From positions 62,001 to 126,000 of the forward strand of contig JANXTZ010000044.1 of NCBI GenBank assembly GCA_025352125.1: a stretch of DNA of 64,000 nucleotides, written 5' to 3'. Made by a program: the position numbers and the translations under genes. Under the pieces are notes generated by a model. That model saw nothing but the letters and a program-made list of their open reading frames with translations, was not told the origin of the DNA and did not search any database. Source of the stretch: Deinococcales bacterium (GTDB lineage: Bacteria > Deinococcota > Deinococci > Deinococcales > JAAFIG01). Shown one piece after another: positions 52,045-59,999 of this stretch. The stretch's first letter is position 1, and every line of letters begins with the position of its first letter.

Positions 52045-52392
52045 ATGCCTGCTTTAATTCAACTCGAGCCAAACATGACCTTAAATGCCGAACAAAATCT
52101 GGCATTGGGGCTAGAGGGTGCGGCTTGGGTATTTAAGGCGCTGGCTGATCCCGCACGGCTTAAAATCTTGCAGTTTCTGGCGAGCGGTCAAGCGGGTTGT
52201 TGTGGCGACGGTGTTTGCGGTTGCGACCTCGAAGAGGTCACGGGATTGAGCCAACCCACGGTCAGCCATCACATGAAGTGCCTGGCGTCGGCTGGTTTGG
52301 TGACAGCCGAAAAACGTGGCAAATGGATGTATTACACGCTTGATGCTCGAGGTTTTCAAATGGCAAAAGCCTTGCTCGAGAATTGCTGTTAA
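52045..52392 (+). CDS. arsR: ArsR family metalloregulator
   Basis: This 115-residue protein has the winged helix of the ArsR family (VFKALADPARLKILQFL, GLSQPTVSHHMKCLASAGLV, RGKWMYYTLD). The segment CCGDGVCGCDLEE places a Cys-x-Cys at the start of the recognition-helix region, as in arsenic-sensing ArsR (the ELCVCDL site), with two further Cys just before. It should repress its own promoter and that of the next gene until As(III) binds. The promoter position selects the ATG at 52045. Confidence 0.92.
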   Translation: MPALIQLEPNMTLNAEQNLALGLEGAAWVFKALADPARLKILQFLASGQAGCCGDGVCGCDLEEVTGLSQPTVSHHMKCLASAGLVTAEKRGKWMYYTLDARGFQMAKALLENCC

Positions 52393-52401
52393 TTTTTTTG
52401 G

Positions 52402-52431
52402 TTTACACATTGATAATCGTCAATGTATAGA
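52402..52431 (+). promoter_or_regulatory. Second ArsR operator and promoter, before the DUF6428 gene
   Basis: TTTACA, an 18-base spacer and TATAGA carry ATTGA-N6-TCAAT (52409-52424) between the boxes. The half-sites and spacing are identical to those upstream of arsR. AGGAG follows for the next ATG. Confidence 0.7.
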
Positions 52432-52442
52432 GGAGAAAAATC

Positions 52443-52925
52443 ATGAAAACACAAGAATTTGTTTCCAGTCTCCGAGCACACAACGACACACCCGTTATTT
52501 TCGATTGCGGCAGTGCTCGAGTTCCTGCGGGTTATCACGTTACCGAAGTCAAAGCCGTCAGTTACCAAACCATGGATTGCGGCGGCAAAAGTGACGCCTG
52601 GACTGAAACGATTGTGCAACTCTGGAATCCAGACGCGACAGATAAAAAAGAATTCATGAGCGCCAAAAAATTTCTTGGTATTTTTGATCGCGCTGCCAGT
52701 GGCGTGCCCATTACCACCACTGCCGAACTTAAACTCGAGTACGGCAACGACACCATGCCAGCCATTAATTATCACGTTGGGAATATCACCCTCGAGGAAG
52801 GCAATTTAATCATCAAACTCGAGCCGCCAAAAGTTCAATGCAAAGCCCGCGACCGCACCGCCCAACCACCTGAACTCAACATGCTCGAGCCAGCCGCCTG
52901 TTCCCCAGGAACGGGTTGCTGCTGA
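52443..52925 (+). CDS. DUF6428 family protein of the ars operon
   Basis: This 160-residue protein belongs to the DUF6428 family found with arsR genes: FVSSLRAHNDTPVIFDCG, GYHVTEVKAVSYQTMDCGG, ETIVQLWNPDAT and a conserved end. The C-terminal extension has several cysteines (VQCKARD, ACSPGTGCC), which could bind arsenicals. Its start has AGGAG and its own ArsR operator. The function is not established. Confidence 0.8.
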   Translation: MKTQEFVSSLRAHNDTPVIFDCGSARVPAGYHVTEVKAVSYQTMDCGGKSDAWTETIVQLWNPDATDKKEFMSAKKFLGIFDRAASGVPITTTAELKLEYGNDTMPAINYHVGNITLEEGNLIIKLEPPKVQCKARDRTAQPPELNMLEPAACSPGTGCC

Positions 52926-52927
52926 CC

Positions 52928-53350
52928 ATGCGAGCCGCAACACTCGAGGACTTAACGACTGTTTTTAAACTGCTCGAGACTGCAAAACTGCCCACCGCAG
53001 GCGTAGAAGATCATCTTCAAAATTTTGTGCTCGAGTTCGAGAATGACGTGCTTCTGGGTTGCGCTGGACTCGAGATTCACGGTCAAGCTGGCTTGCTGCG
53101 TTCGGTGGTGGTCACTGCCACCGAACGCAATCAAGGCATCGGCTCGAGGTTGGTTCAATCAATTCTCGCGCACGCCCGTGAAAAACGACTCTCAAGCGTT
53201 TTTTTGCTGACCGAAAGCGCCACAACGTACTTCCCGCGTTTTGGTTTCAAACAGGTTTCTCGAGCCGAAATTCCAGCCAGCCTCCACGCCTCCAAAGAGC
53301 TGCGCGGCGCGTGTCCCGCTACCGTCCTGGTTATGATGCTCGGGTGGTGA
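52928..53350 (+). CDS. arsN2: ArsN2-like arsenic resistance N-acetyltransferase
   Basis: This 140-residue GNAT protein has MRAATLEDLTTVFKLLETAK, a central GLLRSVVVTATERNQGIGSRL (with the acetyl-CoA loop) and the ending ATTYFPRFGFKQVSR...LHASKEL. ArsN2-type enzymes accompany arsenic operons and are thought to acetylate amino-arsenicals. It follows the DUF6428 stop directly and overlaps the MFS gene by four bases (GTGA). Confidence 0.82.
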   Translation: MRAATLEDLTTVFKLLETAKLPTAGVEDHLQNFVLEFENDVLLGCAGLEIHGQAGLLRSVVVTATERNQGIGSRLVQSILAHAREKRLSSVFLLTESATTYFPRFGFKQVSRAEIPASLHASKELRGACPATVLVMMLGW

Positions 53351-54549
53351 AACGCTTTTACGGCTGGTACATGGTTGTTGCCCTCGCCCTCAGTACCACC
53401 GTGGCTTACGGCGTGTTGTATTACAGCTTTTCCGTCTTCGTCAAACCCATGGAACTCGAGCTTGGCTGGAATCGAGCGCAAACCTCACTGGCATTCAGTT
53501 TGGCATTGATCGTGGCGGGTTTGCTCGCTCCGTTTCTGGGCAGGGTGGTGGACAAACAAGGCGCGAGACTCGTCACCAGCTTGGGCGCGATCCTGGCAGC
53601 TTTGACCGTGTTTTTGTGGTCTCAAGTCTCGAGTTTACCCATGCTTTACCTCACTTGGGCGCTGCTGGGTTTGACCATGACCGCCACCTTTTACGACCCT
53701 GCGTTTACCGTGGTCGCCGTCTGGTTTCGCGCTGAGCGATCCAAAGCCATTTTGACCATCACCTTGATCGCTGGTCTGGCAAGTACGATTTTCGTGCCAC
53801 TCTCCACTTTTTTGCTCGAGCATCTCGGTTGGCGCAACAGCATCGCGGTACTGGCGGTCATTCAATTGCTGACCGCACCCATGTTGTGGCTGGTCTTGCG
53901 CCGTCATCCGCACGACCTCAACCTCGAGCCTGACGGTTTGACTCGAGCACCCCAACCTGAAATCCCTGTTGTCTTGCCGTTTGAACCTGTTCACTTCTGG
54001 CGATCAAAAGTCTTCTGGAGTCTGGCACTGGGTTTCGCCCTGGCACGCATGGCAGTCTCAGTCCTTGCCCCGCACCTGGTGCCGCTCTTGCGCGAGCGTG
54101 GATTCTCGAGCGTCTTTGCCGCCACCATCGCGGGTTTGGTGGGTGTGCTGCAACTTGGTGGACGATTGATTTTTGTGCCCATGACCAACCGCGTCACTTT
54201 GACGTTTTTAACCGCCGTCACCTTTGCGCTGCACGGGCTGGGTATTTTGCTGCTGACCTCGAGTACTGATGGCGGTGTTTGGGGATTTGTGATTTTGTAC
54301 GGCAGCACCAACGGCGCAATCACCATTGCCAGGGCAGCCCTCACCGCCGAGCTTTTCCCGACAAGGGTTTATGGGCAAGTCAGCGGTGCCATATCCCTGG
54401 TGGTGGCACTCAGCGGTTCACTCGCGCCGTTTCTGGCGGGTTTGCTGCATCAAAAAACAGGCAATTACCAGAGCACGCTTTGGGTGCTTGTGGCATTGTT
54501 GGCAATCTCGAGTTTGACGGTTTTGAACGCTCGAGTGAGACAAGATTGA
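53347..54549 (+). CDS. Major facilitator superfamily transporter of the ars operon
   Basis: This 400-residue protein has twelve hydrophobic helices in two halves, the loop-2 motif GRVVDKQGARLV after helix 2, and KRFYGWYMVVALAL at the start, a pattern of the oxalate/formate-antiporter-like MFS branch. Its place at the end of the ars operon implies export of an arsenical, possibly the acetylated product of the preceding enzyme. GTG start overlapping arsN2. Confidence 0.85.
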   Translation: MKRFYGWYMVVALALSTTVAYGVLYYSFSVFVKPMELELGWNRAQTSLAFSLALIVAGLLAPFLGRVVDKQGARLVTSLGAILAALTVFLWSQVSSLPMLYLTWALLGLTMTATFYDPAFTVVAVWFRAERSKAILTITLIAGLASTIFVPLSTFLLEHLGWRNSIAVLAVIQLLTAPMLWLVLRRHPHDLNLEPDGLTRAPQPEIPVVLPFEPVHFWRSKVFWSLALGFALARMAVSVLAPHLVPLLRERGFSSVFAATIAGLVGVLQLGGRLIFVPMTNRVTLTFLTAVTFALHGLGILLLTSSTDGGVWGFVILYGSTNGAITIARAALTAELFPTRVYGQVSGAISLVVALSGSLAPFLAGLLHQKTGNYQSTLWVLVALLAISSLTVLNARVRQD

Positions 54550-54559
54550 GAATTTGTAC

Positions 54560-54565
54560 TAGAAT
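54560..54565 (+). promoter_or_regulatory. -10 box of a leaderless promoter for the RHH/PIN toxin-antitoxin pair
   Basis: TAGAAT is followed by six bases and the ATG at 54572. Confidence 0.55.
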
Positions 54566-54571
54566 TTTGCC

Positions 54572-54859
54572 ATGACACTTGTGCTAGAACTGCCCGAAAA
54601 TTTACAACGGCAACTCGAGGAAAACGCCATGACTCGAGGCGTGAGTGTTGAAGAAATCGCTTTGGAAATGCTTAAACGTGATTTGTTCATTGAACGCCGT
54701 GAACGACTTTCTGCACGTTTAAAAGCTTGGATGCAGCCAGATGAGGCTGAAGCCAAAGAACAAAGAGAGACAGCGGAGGTCTTGATTCAGGGTTTGGACG
54801 AGAATCGCAGTTCTTACGATCAACACTTCCCAAGTGATCTCAAAGGGAAAACTTGGTGA
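54572..54859 (+). CDS. Antitoxin of a PIN toxin pair
   Basis: This 95-residue protein has a short N-terminal ribbon-helix-helix-like segment (TLVLELPENLQRQLEENAMTRGVSVEEIALEML), a charged helix and a C-terminal tail (SDLKGKTW) that could bind the toxin. It overlaps the PIN gene by four bases (GTGA), the usual arrangement of vapBC-type pairs. Confidence 0.8.
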   Translation: MTLVLELPENLQRQLEENAMTRGVSVEEIALEMLKRDLFIERRERLSARLKAWMQPDEAEAKEQRETAEVLIQGLDENRSSYDQHFPSDLKGKTW

Positions 54860-55302
54860 CTCGAGTTTTTTTCTTGGACAGTGGTTTGCTTGGATTGGTA
54901 ACCAATCCAAGCGCCTCGCCAGAAGCATTGGCGCTTGCCATTTGGGTTGATTCTCAATTGATGCTTGGAGCGCAGATTGTTGTCGCTGAACTGGTTGATT
55001 TTGAAGTCAGACGGGAGTTGCTGCGGGTGAAACGAATAAAGGGTTTGTTGCGTTTAGATGAATTTATTGCTGGTGTCGAATTTTTACCGATCAATTCTTT
55101 TGCCATGCGTCTTGCCGCTGAACTTTGGGCGCAAGCACGACAACGCGGAATACCAACAGCCTCGGACATAGCATTGGATGGTGACACGATTTTGGAAGCA
55201 CAAGCGTTAACCTACCCAAATCAACCCGTTATTGTCGTCACAACGAACGTGCGTCACCTAAAACATTTTGTTGATGCACGAACTTGGCGTGATTTGGAAT
55301 GA
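54856..55302 (+). CDS. PIN-domain toxin (VapC-like ribonuclease)
   Basis: This 148-residue PIN domain has RVFFLDSGLLG (Asp), VVAELVDFEVRREL (Glu), IPTASDIALDGDTILEAQA (Asp) and VTTNVRHLKHF (Asn in place of the usual last Asp). It should be an RNase held in check by the preceding protein. It starts at GTG and overlaps the next GNAT gene by four bases. Confidence 0.85.
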   Translation: MTRVFFLDSGLLGLVTNPSASPEALALAIWVDSQLMLGAQIVVAELVDFEVRRELLRVKRIKGLLRLDEFIAGVEFLPINSFAMRLAAELWAQARQRGIPTASDIALDGDTILEAQALTYPNQPVIVVTTNVRHLKHFVDARTWRDLE

Positions 55303-55823
55303 TCAAAGTCCGTGCTGCACAACCCAAAGATGCCGCCACAATCATCAAAATTTACAACCAAGGCATTCGCGCTCGAGTGGCAACGTTTCAAACCCAAGAA
55401 CGCACCCTTGCCGATATCCAAACTTGGTTTGAAAACCCAAAATACCCGCTTCTGGTTGCACAGCTCGGGGATTCCGTGGTTGGTTGGATTCATGCCAGTC
55501 CGTACCGACCTGCCGCGTCAACTTGGTACGCTGGCATTGCCGAGTACAGCGTTTACGTTGCCAGCAGCGCTCACGGGCGGGGAATGGGCATGGCGCTGAT
55601 GCTCGGGTTTTTTAAGGCGTGTCAAGCGGTTGGCATTTGGAAACTTGTCTCGAGAATTTTTCCTGAAAATACGGCTTCGCTTGCGTTGTGCGCCAAAACT
55701 GGTTTCCGCCAAGTGGGTGTTTACCAGCGTCACGCCATGCAGGATGGTGTTTGGCGCGATGTGGTGATTGTCGAAAAGTTACTCGAGCCACAACCGCCAA
55801 CCCAAACACAATCGCTGCCATGA
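55299..55823 (+). CDS. GNAT acetyltransferase (phosphinothricin acetyltransferase-like)
   Basis: This 174-residue protein has VRAAQPKDAATIIKIYNQGI, ASTWYAGIAEYSVYVASSAHGRGMGMALM (the acetyl-CoA loop) and the later KLVSRIFPENTASLALCAKTGFRQVGVYQRH, as in the PAT/Bar and ArsN1-like branch. Relatives acetylate phosphinothricin, methionine sulfoximine or arsenic analogues. It is coupled to the PIN gene by a four-base overlap and sits about 0.75 kb after the ars operon. Confidence 0.87.
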   Translation: MIKVRAAQPKDAATIIKIYNQGIRARVATFQTQERTLADIQTWFENPKYPLLVAQLGDSVVGWIHASPYRPAASTWYAGIAEYSVYVASSAHGRGMGMALMLGFFKACQAVGIWKLVSRIFPENTASLALCAKTGFRQVGVYQRHAMQDGVWRDVVIVEKLLEPQPPTQTQSLP

Positions 55824-55962
55824 AAGTGCGAGCGCTCCAAAACCCGAGCTGAATCTGGCGAAGTTTAGATCACAAAGCCCGAAACTTGAAAAGCCCAAAG
55901 CTCAAAAATTTCAGAACGTCGTATCATGCTCGAGTGACCATTATTTTTGCTCGGAGTCCATC

Positions 55963-56988
55963 ATGAAAGCCCTTTTCCTGGACGCTGCCAGCACTTTCAG
56001 GCTTGGCGAGTTTAACGATCCCGACGCGAACTCGAGCCTCAAATTGCGGCTTCGGGTGCAGGCGGTCACGGTTTGCGGTTCGGATTTGCATTATTACAAA
56101 GAGGGTTCAATTGGCTCGAGTGTGGTGCATCAACCCGCCATTTTGGGTCACGAATTTTCGGGCATCGTTGACGATGAGCGCGGTGCGGAATTCGGTTTTC
56201 CCAAAGGCACACTGGTCGCCGTTGACCCCGCCGAACCGTGCGGACACTGCGAATGGTGCGAGGCGGGACATGCCAACCTCTGTCCAAACGTCAAGTTCGC
56301 GGGTTCTGCCCCAATTCACGGTGCAATGCGCGAATTCTTTTATGCCAAACCGAGCAGCCTATTTAAAGTTCCCGATGGTTTTGATGCCGCCGATGCCGCC
56401 CTGCTCGAGCCTCTGGGCATTGCCATTCATGCGATAGACCTGGCAAAAATCAAACTTGGCGCGAGCGTCGCCGTGGTTGGTGGCGGCGCGATTGGCTTGC
56501 TGATCTTGCAGGTTGCCAGGCTTGTGGGCGCTGGCAGCGTTCACGTCGTTGAACCTTTCGAGTACCGCCGCGAACTGGCGTTAAAACTCGGGGCGAACAG
56601 CGTTCATGCCAATCCCGCAAGCCTCCTCGAGCTGACCCAAAAACGTGGTCTGGATGTGGTGCTCGAGGCGACCGATTCGCCAACAGGTCCGCAGGATGCC
56701 TGCACGGTTGCCCGAATTGGTGGCAAGGTTATCTTGGTTGGGATTCCCGACGGTGACAGTTTTACCTTAACCGCCTCCAACGTTCGCCGCAAAGGCTTAA
56801 GCATCAAAATGTCGCGCCGCATGGGGCACGTTTACCCAAGGGCGATTGATCTGGTCGCCAACAAACTGGTCAACGTCAAAGCCATCGCCACGCATCACTT
56901 CAGCCTCGAGAATGCTCCCCAAGCCTTTGCGCTTCAGGAAACCCGCAGCGATGGCGTCATCAAAAGCGTGATTCACCTCGAGGATTAA
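55963..56988 (+). CDS. Zinc-dependent medium-chain dehydrogenase (sorbitol/iditol dehydrogenase-like)
   Basis: This 341-residue protein has the catalytic-zinc region VCGSDLHYYKEG and GHEFSGIVDD, the structural-zinc loop CGHCEWCEAGHANLC and the NAD(P)-binding VAVVGGGAIGLLILQVARL. The fold is that of L-iditol/sorbitol or threonine dehydrogenases; the exact polyol is unknown. GGAG precedes the ATG at 55963. It is convergent with the DinB gene and overlaps it by four bases. Confidence 0.88.
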   Translation: MKALFLDAASTFRLGEFNDPDANSSLKLRLRVQAVTVCGSDLHYYKEGSIGSSVVHQPAILGHEFSGIVDDERGAEFGFPKGTLVAVDPAEPCGHCEWCEAGHANLCPNVKFAGSAPIHGAMREFFYAKPSSLFKVPDGFDAADAALLEPLGIAIHAIDLAKIKLGASVAVVGGGAIGLLILQVARLVGAGSVHVVEPFEYRRELALKLGANSVHANPASLLELTQKRGLDVVLEATDSPTGPQDACTVARIGGKVILVGIPDGDSFTLTASNVRRKGLSIKMSRRMGHVYPRAIDLVANKLVNVKAIATHHFSLENAPQAFALQETRSDGVIKSVIHLED

Positions 56989-57452
56989 AGCATCAGTATC
57001 ATCTGCCTGATTGCGCCGACATGGTACGCCGTGTGCGCCAGTCCGACCATTGCGTCCGTGATGGGCTGGTCATCCCAGGTTTCTCGAGCTTTTACCAGTT
57101 CCAGAACGGTTTGGCATGTCTGACGTAAATTCTGCTTTAATTCTTGCCACTCGAGTTCGTTCACGGTTTTAAGCACCCAGCTTTGATCCCAGTCAAGCTT
57201 TCCAACGTCCTGTCCGCGAAGCGATTGCACGACCACCTTGCTCAGGTAAAAATTGGTGTGGAAGACATGCCCGGCGATGGTGGTCATGCCTGGTTTGAAA
57301 GAACCTGAAGCCTGATCTGCCGTGACGTGCTCGAGTGTCCCCAGCAGCCCGTTTGAGCGTCGATCCAGGTAATAGCCTTGCGGGTTGGAAAAGGTTTCCT
57401 CGAGTAAAACAATGATGTTGTTTGCAAAGTCTTCAAATTTGATGCTGTTCAT
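56985..57452 (-). CDS. DinB superfamily protein
   Basis: This 155-residue four-helix-bundle protein has an N-terminal LLEETFSNPQGYYLDRRSNGLLGTL, then IAGHVFHTNFYLS and LAHTAYHVGAIRQMI. The His residues in those helices are the usual metal ligands of DinB/YfiT proteins. Members act as thiol transferases or have no known role. GGAGG precedes the ATG. Confidence 0.82.
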   Translation of the reverse strand: MNSIKFEDFANNIIVLLEETFSNPQGYYLDRRSNGLLGTLEHVTADQASGSFKPGMTTIAGHVFHTNFYLSKVVVQSLRGQDVGKLDWDQSWVLKTVNELEWQELKQNLRQTCQTVLELVKARETWDDQPITDAMVGLAHTAYHVGAIRQMILML

Positions 57453-57580
57453 ACCAACCTCCAGAACAACCTTGCGGCGTTCCGATACTCGAGAGAAGCA
57501 ATTGCCAATGAAGCTGAATACGGGCTGGTTGGTGAGCCTTCAGCATGTCACGACTGACAGCCCGTTGCAAGCCATAAAAA

Positions 57581-57609
57581 AAGTCCCTCAAGGATATCTC
57601 GAGGGACTT
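57581..57609 (-). terminator. Terminator of tig
   Basis: AAGTCCCTC and GAGGGACTT flank an 11-base loop; on the minus strand a run of seven T follows. Its stem is almost the same as the one at 59946-59981. Confidence 0.85.
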
Positions 57610-57624
57610 GAAGGTTAAATTTGA

Positions 57625-58866
57625 TTACTTGCTGAGGCGTGCAATCGCAGTCTCCAAAGCTTTATCGCGGGTGACCACCGTGCGGTAATTCTCGAGACCG
57701 TCTTTGCCCAATGCCTCCAAGAGACGCGGGACGCTGACGCGGTTGGCTTGCGCGTAACCTGCCAGGGCAGCTTTCCATTCGTCTTCGGCTAAACTGACTT
57801 CCAAAATTTCGGTCAGTTTCTCGAGCGCCAGATCGTTGCGAACGCGGGTTGTGGCGTTGGTCGTGATGTCCTTCTCGAATTCCTCGAGCTTGCCTTCAAC
57901 CTCCAAATACTTTTTGTAGGCATCCAGGGTCACGCCCTGGTTTTCCAGGTCGCGTCCAAGGTCAACCTCGAGCGCCTCACGACGGTTCCCGATCATGACC
58001 TCGGGAATCTCGAGAATTGCGCCTTCACCAAGTTTTTTGATGAACTCGTCTTTGCGGTCTGTCACACCTTTTTGTACCGCCTGCGCCTCGAGATCAATCT
58101 TGACCCGAGCCAGCAGTTGTTCATGATTTTCGACGCCTTCAATGTTCAACCCTTTGATGAACTCCTCGTCGAGCGCTGGAACATTCTTGGCTTTGACTTC
58201 CGTTACCCGAACCTTGAGGGTCGAATCTTCATCTTCGCTCTCAGCGCCGCCCAATTGCACGTCCGCCTCATCACCCGCAACTTTGCCGATCAAAGCCGTC
58301 CGAACGCCCTCTTCGGCACGCTCGAGGTACACAGGATAGGTCTTGCCCGCATCCTCACCCTCGAGAATCTCGACATTCGCCAGATCGCTGGCTTCAATCG
58401 CGCGGTCCACGTTCTCGTAATCGGCTCGAGATTGACGAACCTCTTCAATGGCATTGGTTACATCTTCATCACCGATGGTTGGCGCTGCCGCCTCGAGTGT
58501 GAAACCCTCCCAGTTTGGCAGGGTCACGTCAGGGTAATTCTCGGCATCGACGGTAAATTCAAACTCGGTGTTCTCGGCAATCTCGCCCATGGTCACGTTG
58601 GCACTGACCGGCGCAAGTTTTAACTCAGTCACAGCGTTGCCGTAGGTGCGCTTGACCAGTTCTTGTCCGACCTCGTTCTTGACAAAATCTTCGCCAACCC
58701 GCTTCTCGATCACGCCTTTTGGTGCCTTGCCCGGACGAAACCCAGGAATTTTTACCTGATGCGACAACGCATTAAAAACGCCAGTATAAGCGTTGGACAC
58801 CTCAGAGGCTGGCACGACGACCTTAAACTTCACCTTGTTACCGTTACGCTCGAGCAATTCCGCCAT
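57625..58866 (-). CDS. tig: Trigger factor (ribosome-associated chaperone)
   Basis: This 413-residue protein has the ribosome-binding signature GFRPGKAPKGVIEKRVG in the N-terminal domain (about residues 40-56), a central peptidyl-prolyl isomerase domain (about 150-235, more diverged) and a helical C-terminal substrate-binding domain. It shields nascent chains at the ribosome exit. AGGAG precedes the ATG. Its length is in the family's normal range. Confidence 0.95.
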   Translation of the reverse strand: MAELLERNGNKVKFKVVVPASEVSNAYTGVFNALSHQVKIPGFRPGKAPKGVIEKRVGEDFVKNEVGQELVKRTYGNAVTELKLAPVSANVTMGEIAENTEFEFTVDAENYPDVTLPNWEGFTLEAAAPTIGDEDVTNAIEEVRQSRADYENVDRAIEASDLANVEILEGEDAGKTYPVYLERAEEGVRTALIGKVAGDEADVQLGGAESEDEDSTLKVRVTEVKAKNVPALDEEFIKGLNIEGVENHEQLLARVKIDLEAQAVQKGVTDRKDEFIKKLGEGAILEIPEVMIGNRREALEVDLGRDLENQGVTLDAYKKYLEVEGKLEEFEKDITTNATTRVRNDLALEKLTEILEVSLAEDEWKAALAGYAQANRVSVPRLLEALGKDGLENYRTVVTRDKALETAIARLSK

Positions 58867-58965
58867 AATCGTACTCCTATACTCTGGTTTTCTTCAAAAA
58901 AATGAGCCAGGCATCTGCCCAGCCAGTCGGTCACGCATTCAAATCCAACGTTGGGACTTCAAGCA

Positions 58966-59049
<84 letters not shown>

Positions 59050-59072
59050 GCAAACAACCTTACTGAAAAAAC

Positions 59073-59150
59073 TGGGGTGGATGAAGGGGTTCGAACCCTC
59101 GACCTCCGCTTCCACAGAGCAGCGCTCTAACCGACTGAGCTACACCCACC
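59073..59150 (-). tRNA. tRNA-His (anticodon GTG)
   Basis: The 78-base cloverleaf has anticodon loop CTGTGGA, the T-arm GGTTCGAACCC and an encoded CCA. An extra G at position -1 pairs with a C discriminator, the mark of tRNA-His. It lies 23 bases upstream of tRNA-Leu on the same strand. Confidence 0.93.
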
Positions 59151-59226
59151 AGACAAACCACCTTTTTCGGCAGCTTAGAGATTCTAGCCAGCAAAGCCCC
59201 AAGTGTCAAGGACGAGCCAGCCCAAA

Positions 59227-59916
59227 TTAAACCAAAAACTCGAGCGGCGGATGCTGAGAACGTTGCACCGTGAACTTCTCGGCAAATTTCACGCCCACGC
59301 TGCGCCCCAAACTGGCTCGAGAAGCCCTGAAATCATCGGGCGTCCACTCCCACTTGTAAAACGCCGCGTAATACGACTGGACTTTGGCGGCAAGCTCGAG
59401 CGTGTCCGAAATGTCCACATGCACCACCGGACGCGGAGATTCGCTCGCATGATACTGGTAAAACGAAACGCTCTTGCGGTGCGCCTCGAGGTTCACAAAA
59501 CCATCCTCGCGCACGACCTTCGGAATTCGAGCCAGGGTTATGGCATCAAAAGCAATTTTGGCGGTTGCCCTGTGGTCGGGGTGGCGGTTGAAATCGTCCC
59601 AGGTGATGATCGCATCGGGCTTGAACTCGCAGTACAACCGCGCCAACTCAAGTGCCTCCGCTCGAGAACCCATCATGCGCGTGTCGCCCATGTCAAAAAA
59701 CTGGTAACTCGAGCCGATCATTTCCGCCACCTCGCGCCCGTGGTTTTCCCGCACCTGGCAGACTTCCTCATGCGGCGCATCACCAAATTGTGATGCAAGC
59801 TCGCCATAAGTCGTCCAGACCAACTTCACGGTGTCGCCTTGAGCCGCGTGCTTTGCCAGGGTGCCAGCGCAACCCATCTCGTCATCGGGGTGAGCAAAAA
59901 TCGCAAGGATGTTCAT
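59227..59916 (-). CDS. PIG-L family deacetylase (LmbE/BshB-like)
   Basis: This 229-residue protein has the metal-binding AHPDDE motif at residues 8-13, WDDFNRHPDHRATAKI with the second HPDH site and YQYHASESPRP. PIG-L enzymes remove acetyl groups from N-acetylglucosamine conjugates, for example in bacillithiol synthesis. No bshA or bshC lies nearby, so the role is open. TACACT seven bases before the ATG implies a leaderless transcript. Confidence 0.9.
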   Translation of the reverse strand: MNILAIFAHPDDEMGCAGTLAKHAAQGDTVKLVWTTYGELASQFGDAPHEEVCQVRENHGREVAEMIGSSYQFFDMGDTRMMGSRAEALELARLYCEFKPDAIITWDDFNRHPDHRATAKIAFDAITLARIPKVVREDGFVNLEAHRKSVSFYQYHASESPRPVVHVDISDTLELAAKVQSYYAAFYKWEWTPDDFRASRASLGRSVGVKFAEKFTVQRSQHPPLEFLV

Positions 59917-59923
59917 GAAGAAC

Positions 59924-59929
59924 AGTGTA
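59924..59929 (-). promoter_or_regulatory. -10 box of a leaderless promoter for the PIG-L gene
   Basis: TACACT on the minus strand is followed by seven bases and the ATG at 59916. It overlaps the flank of the terminator of the upstream gene. Confidence 0.45.
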
Positions 59930-59945
59930 ACTCGAGGGGCGAAAA

Positions 59946-59981
59946 AAAGTCCCTCGAGGGTATGAAGGTTCGAGGGACTTT
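59946..59981 (-). terminator. Terminator of the Ig-like lipoprotein gene
   Basis: AAAGTCCCTCG and CGAGGGACTTT flank a 14-base loop, with seven T on the minus strand. Confidence 0.85.
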
Positions 59982-59999
59982 GAAGAGAATGTTATAAAA

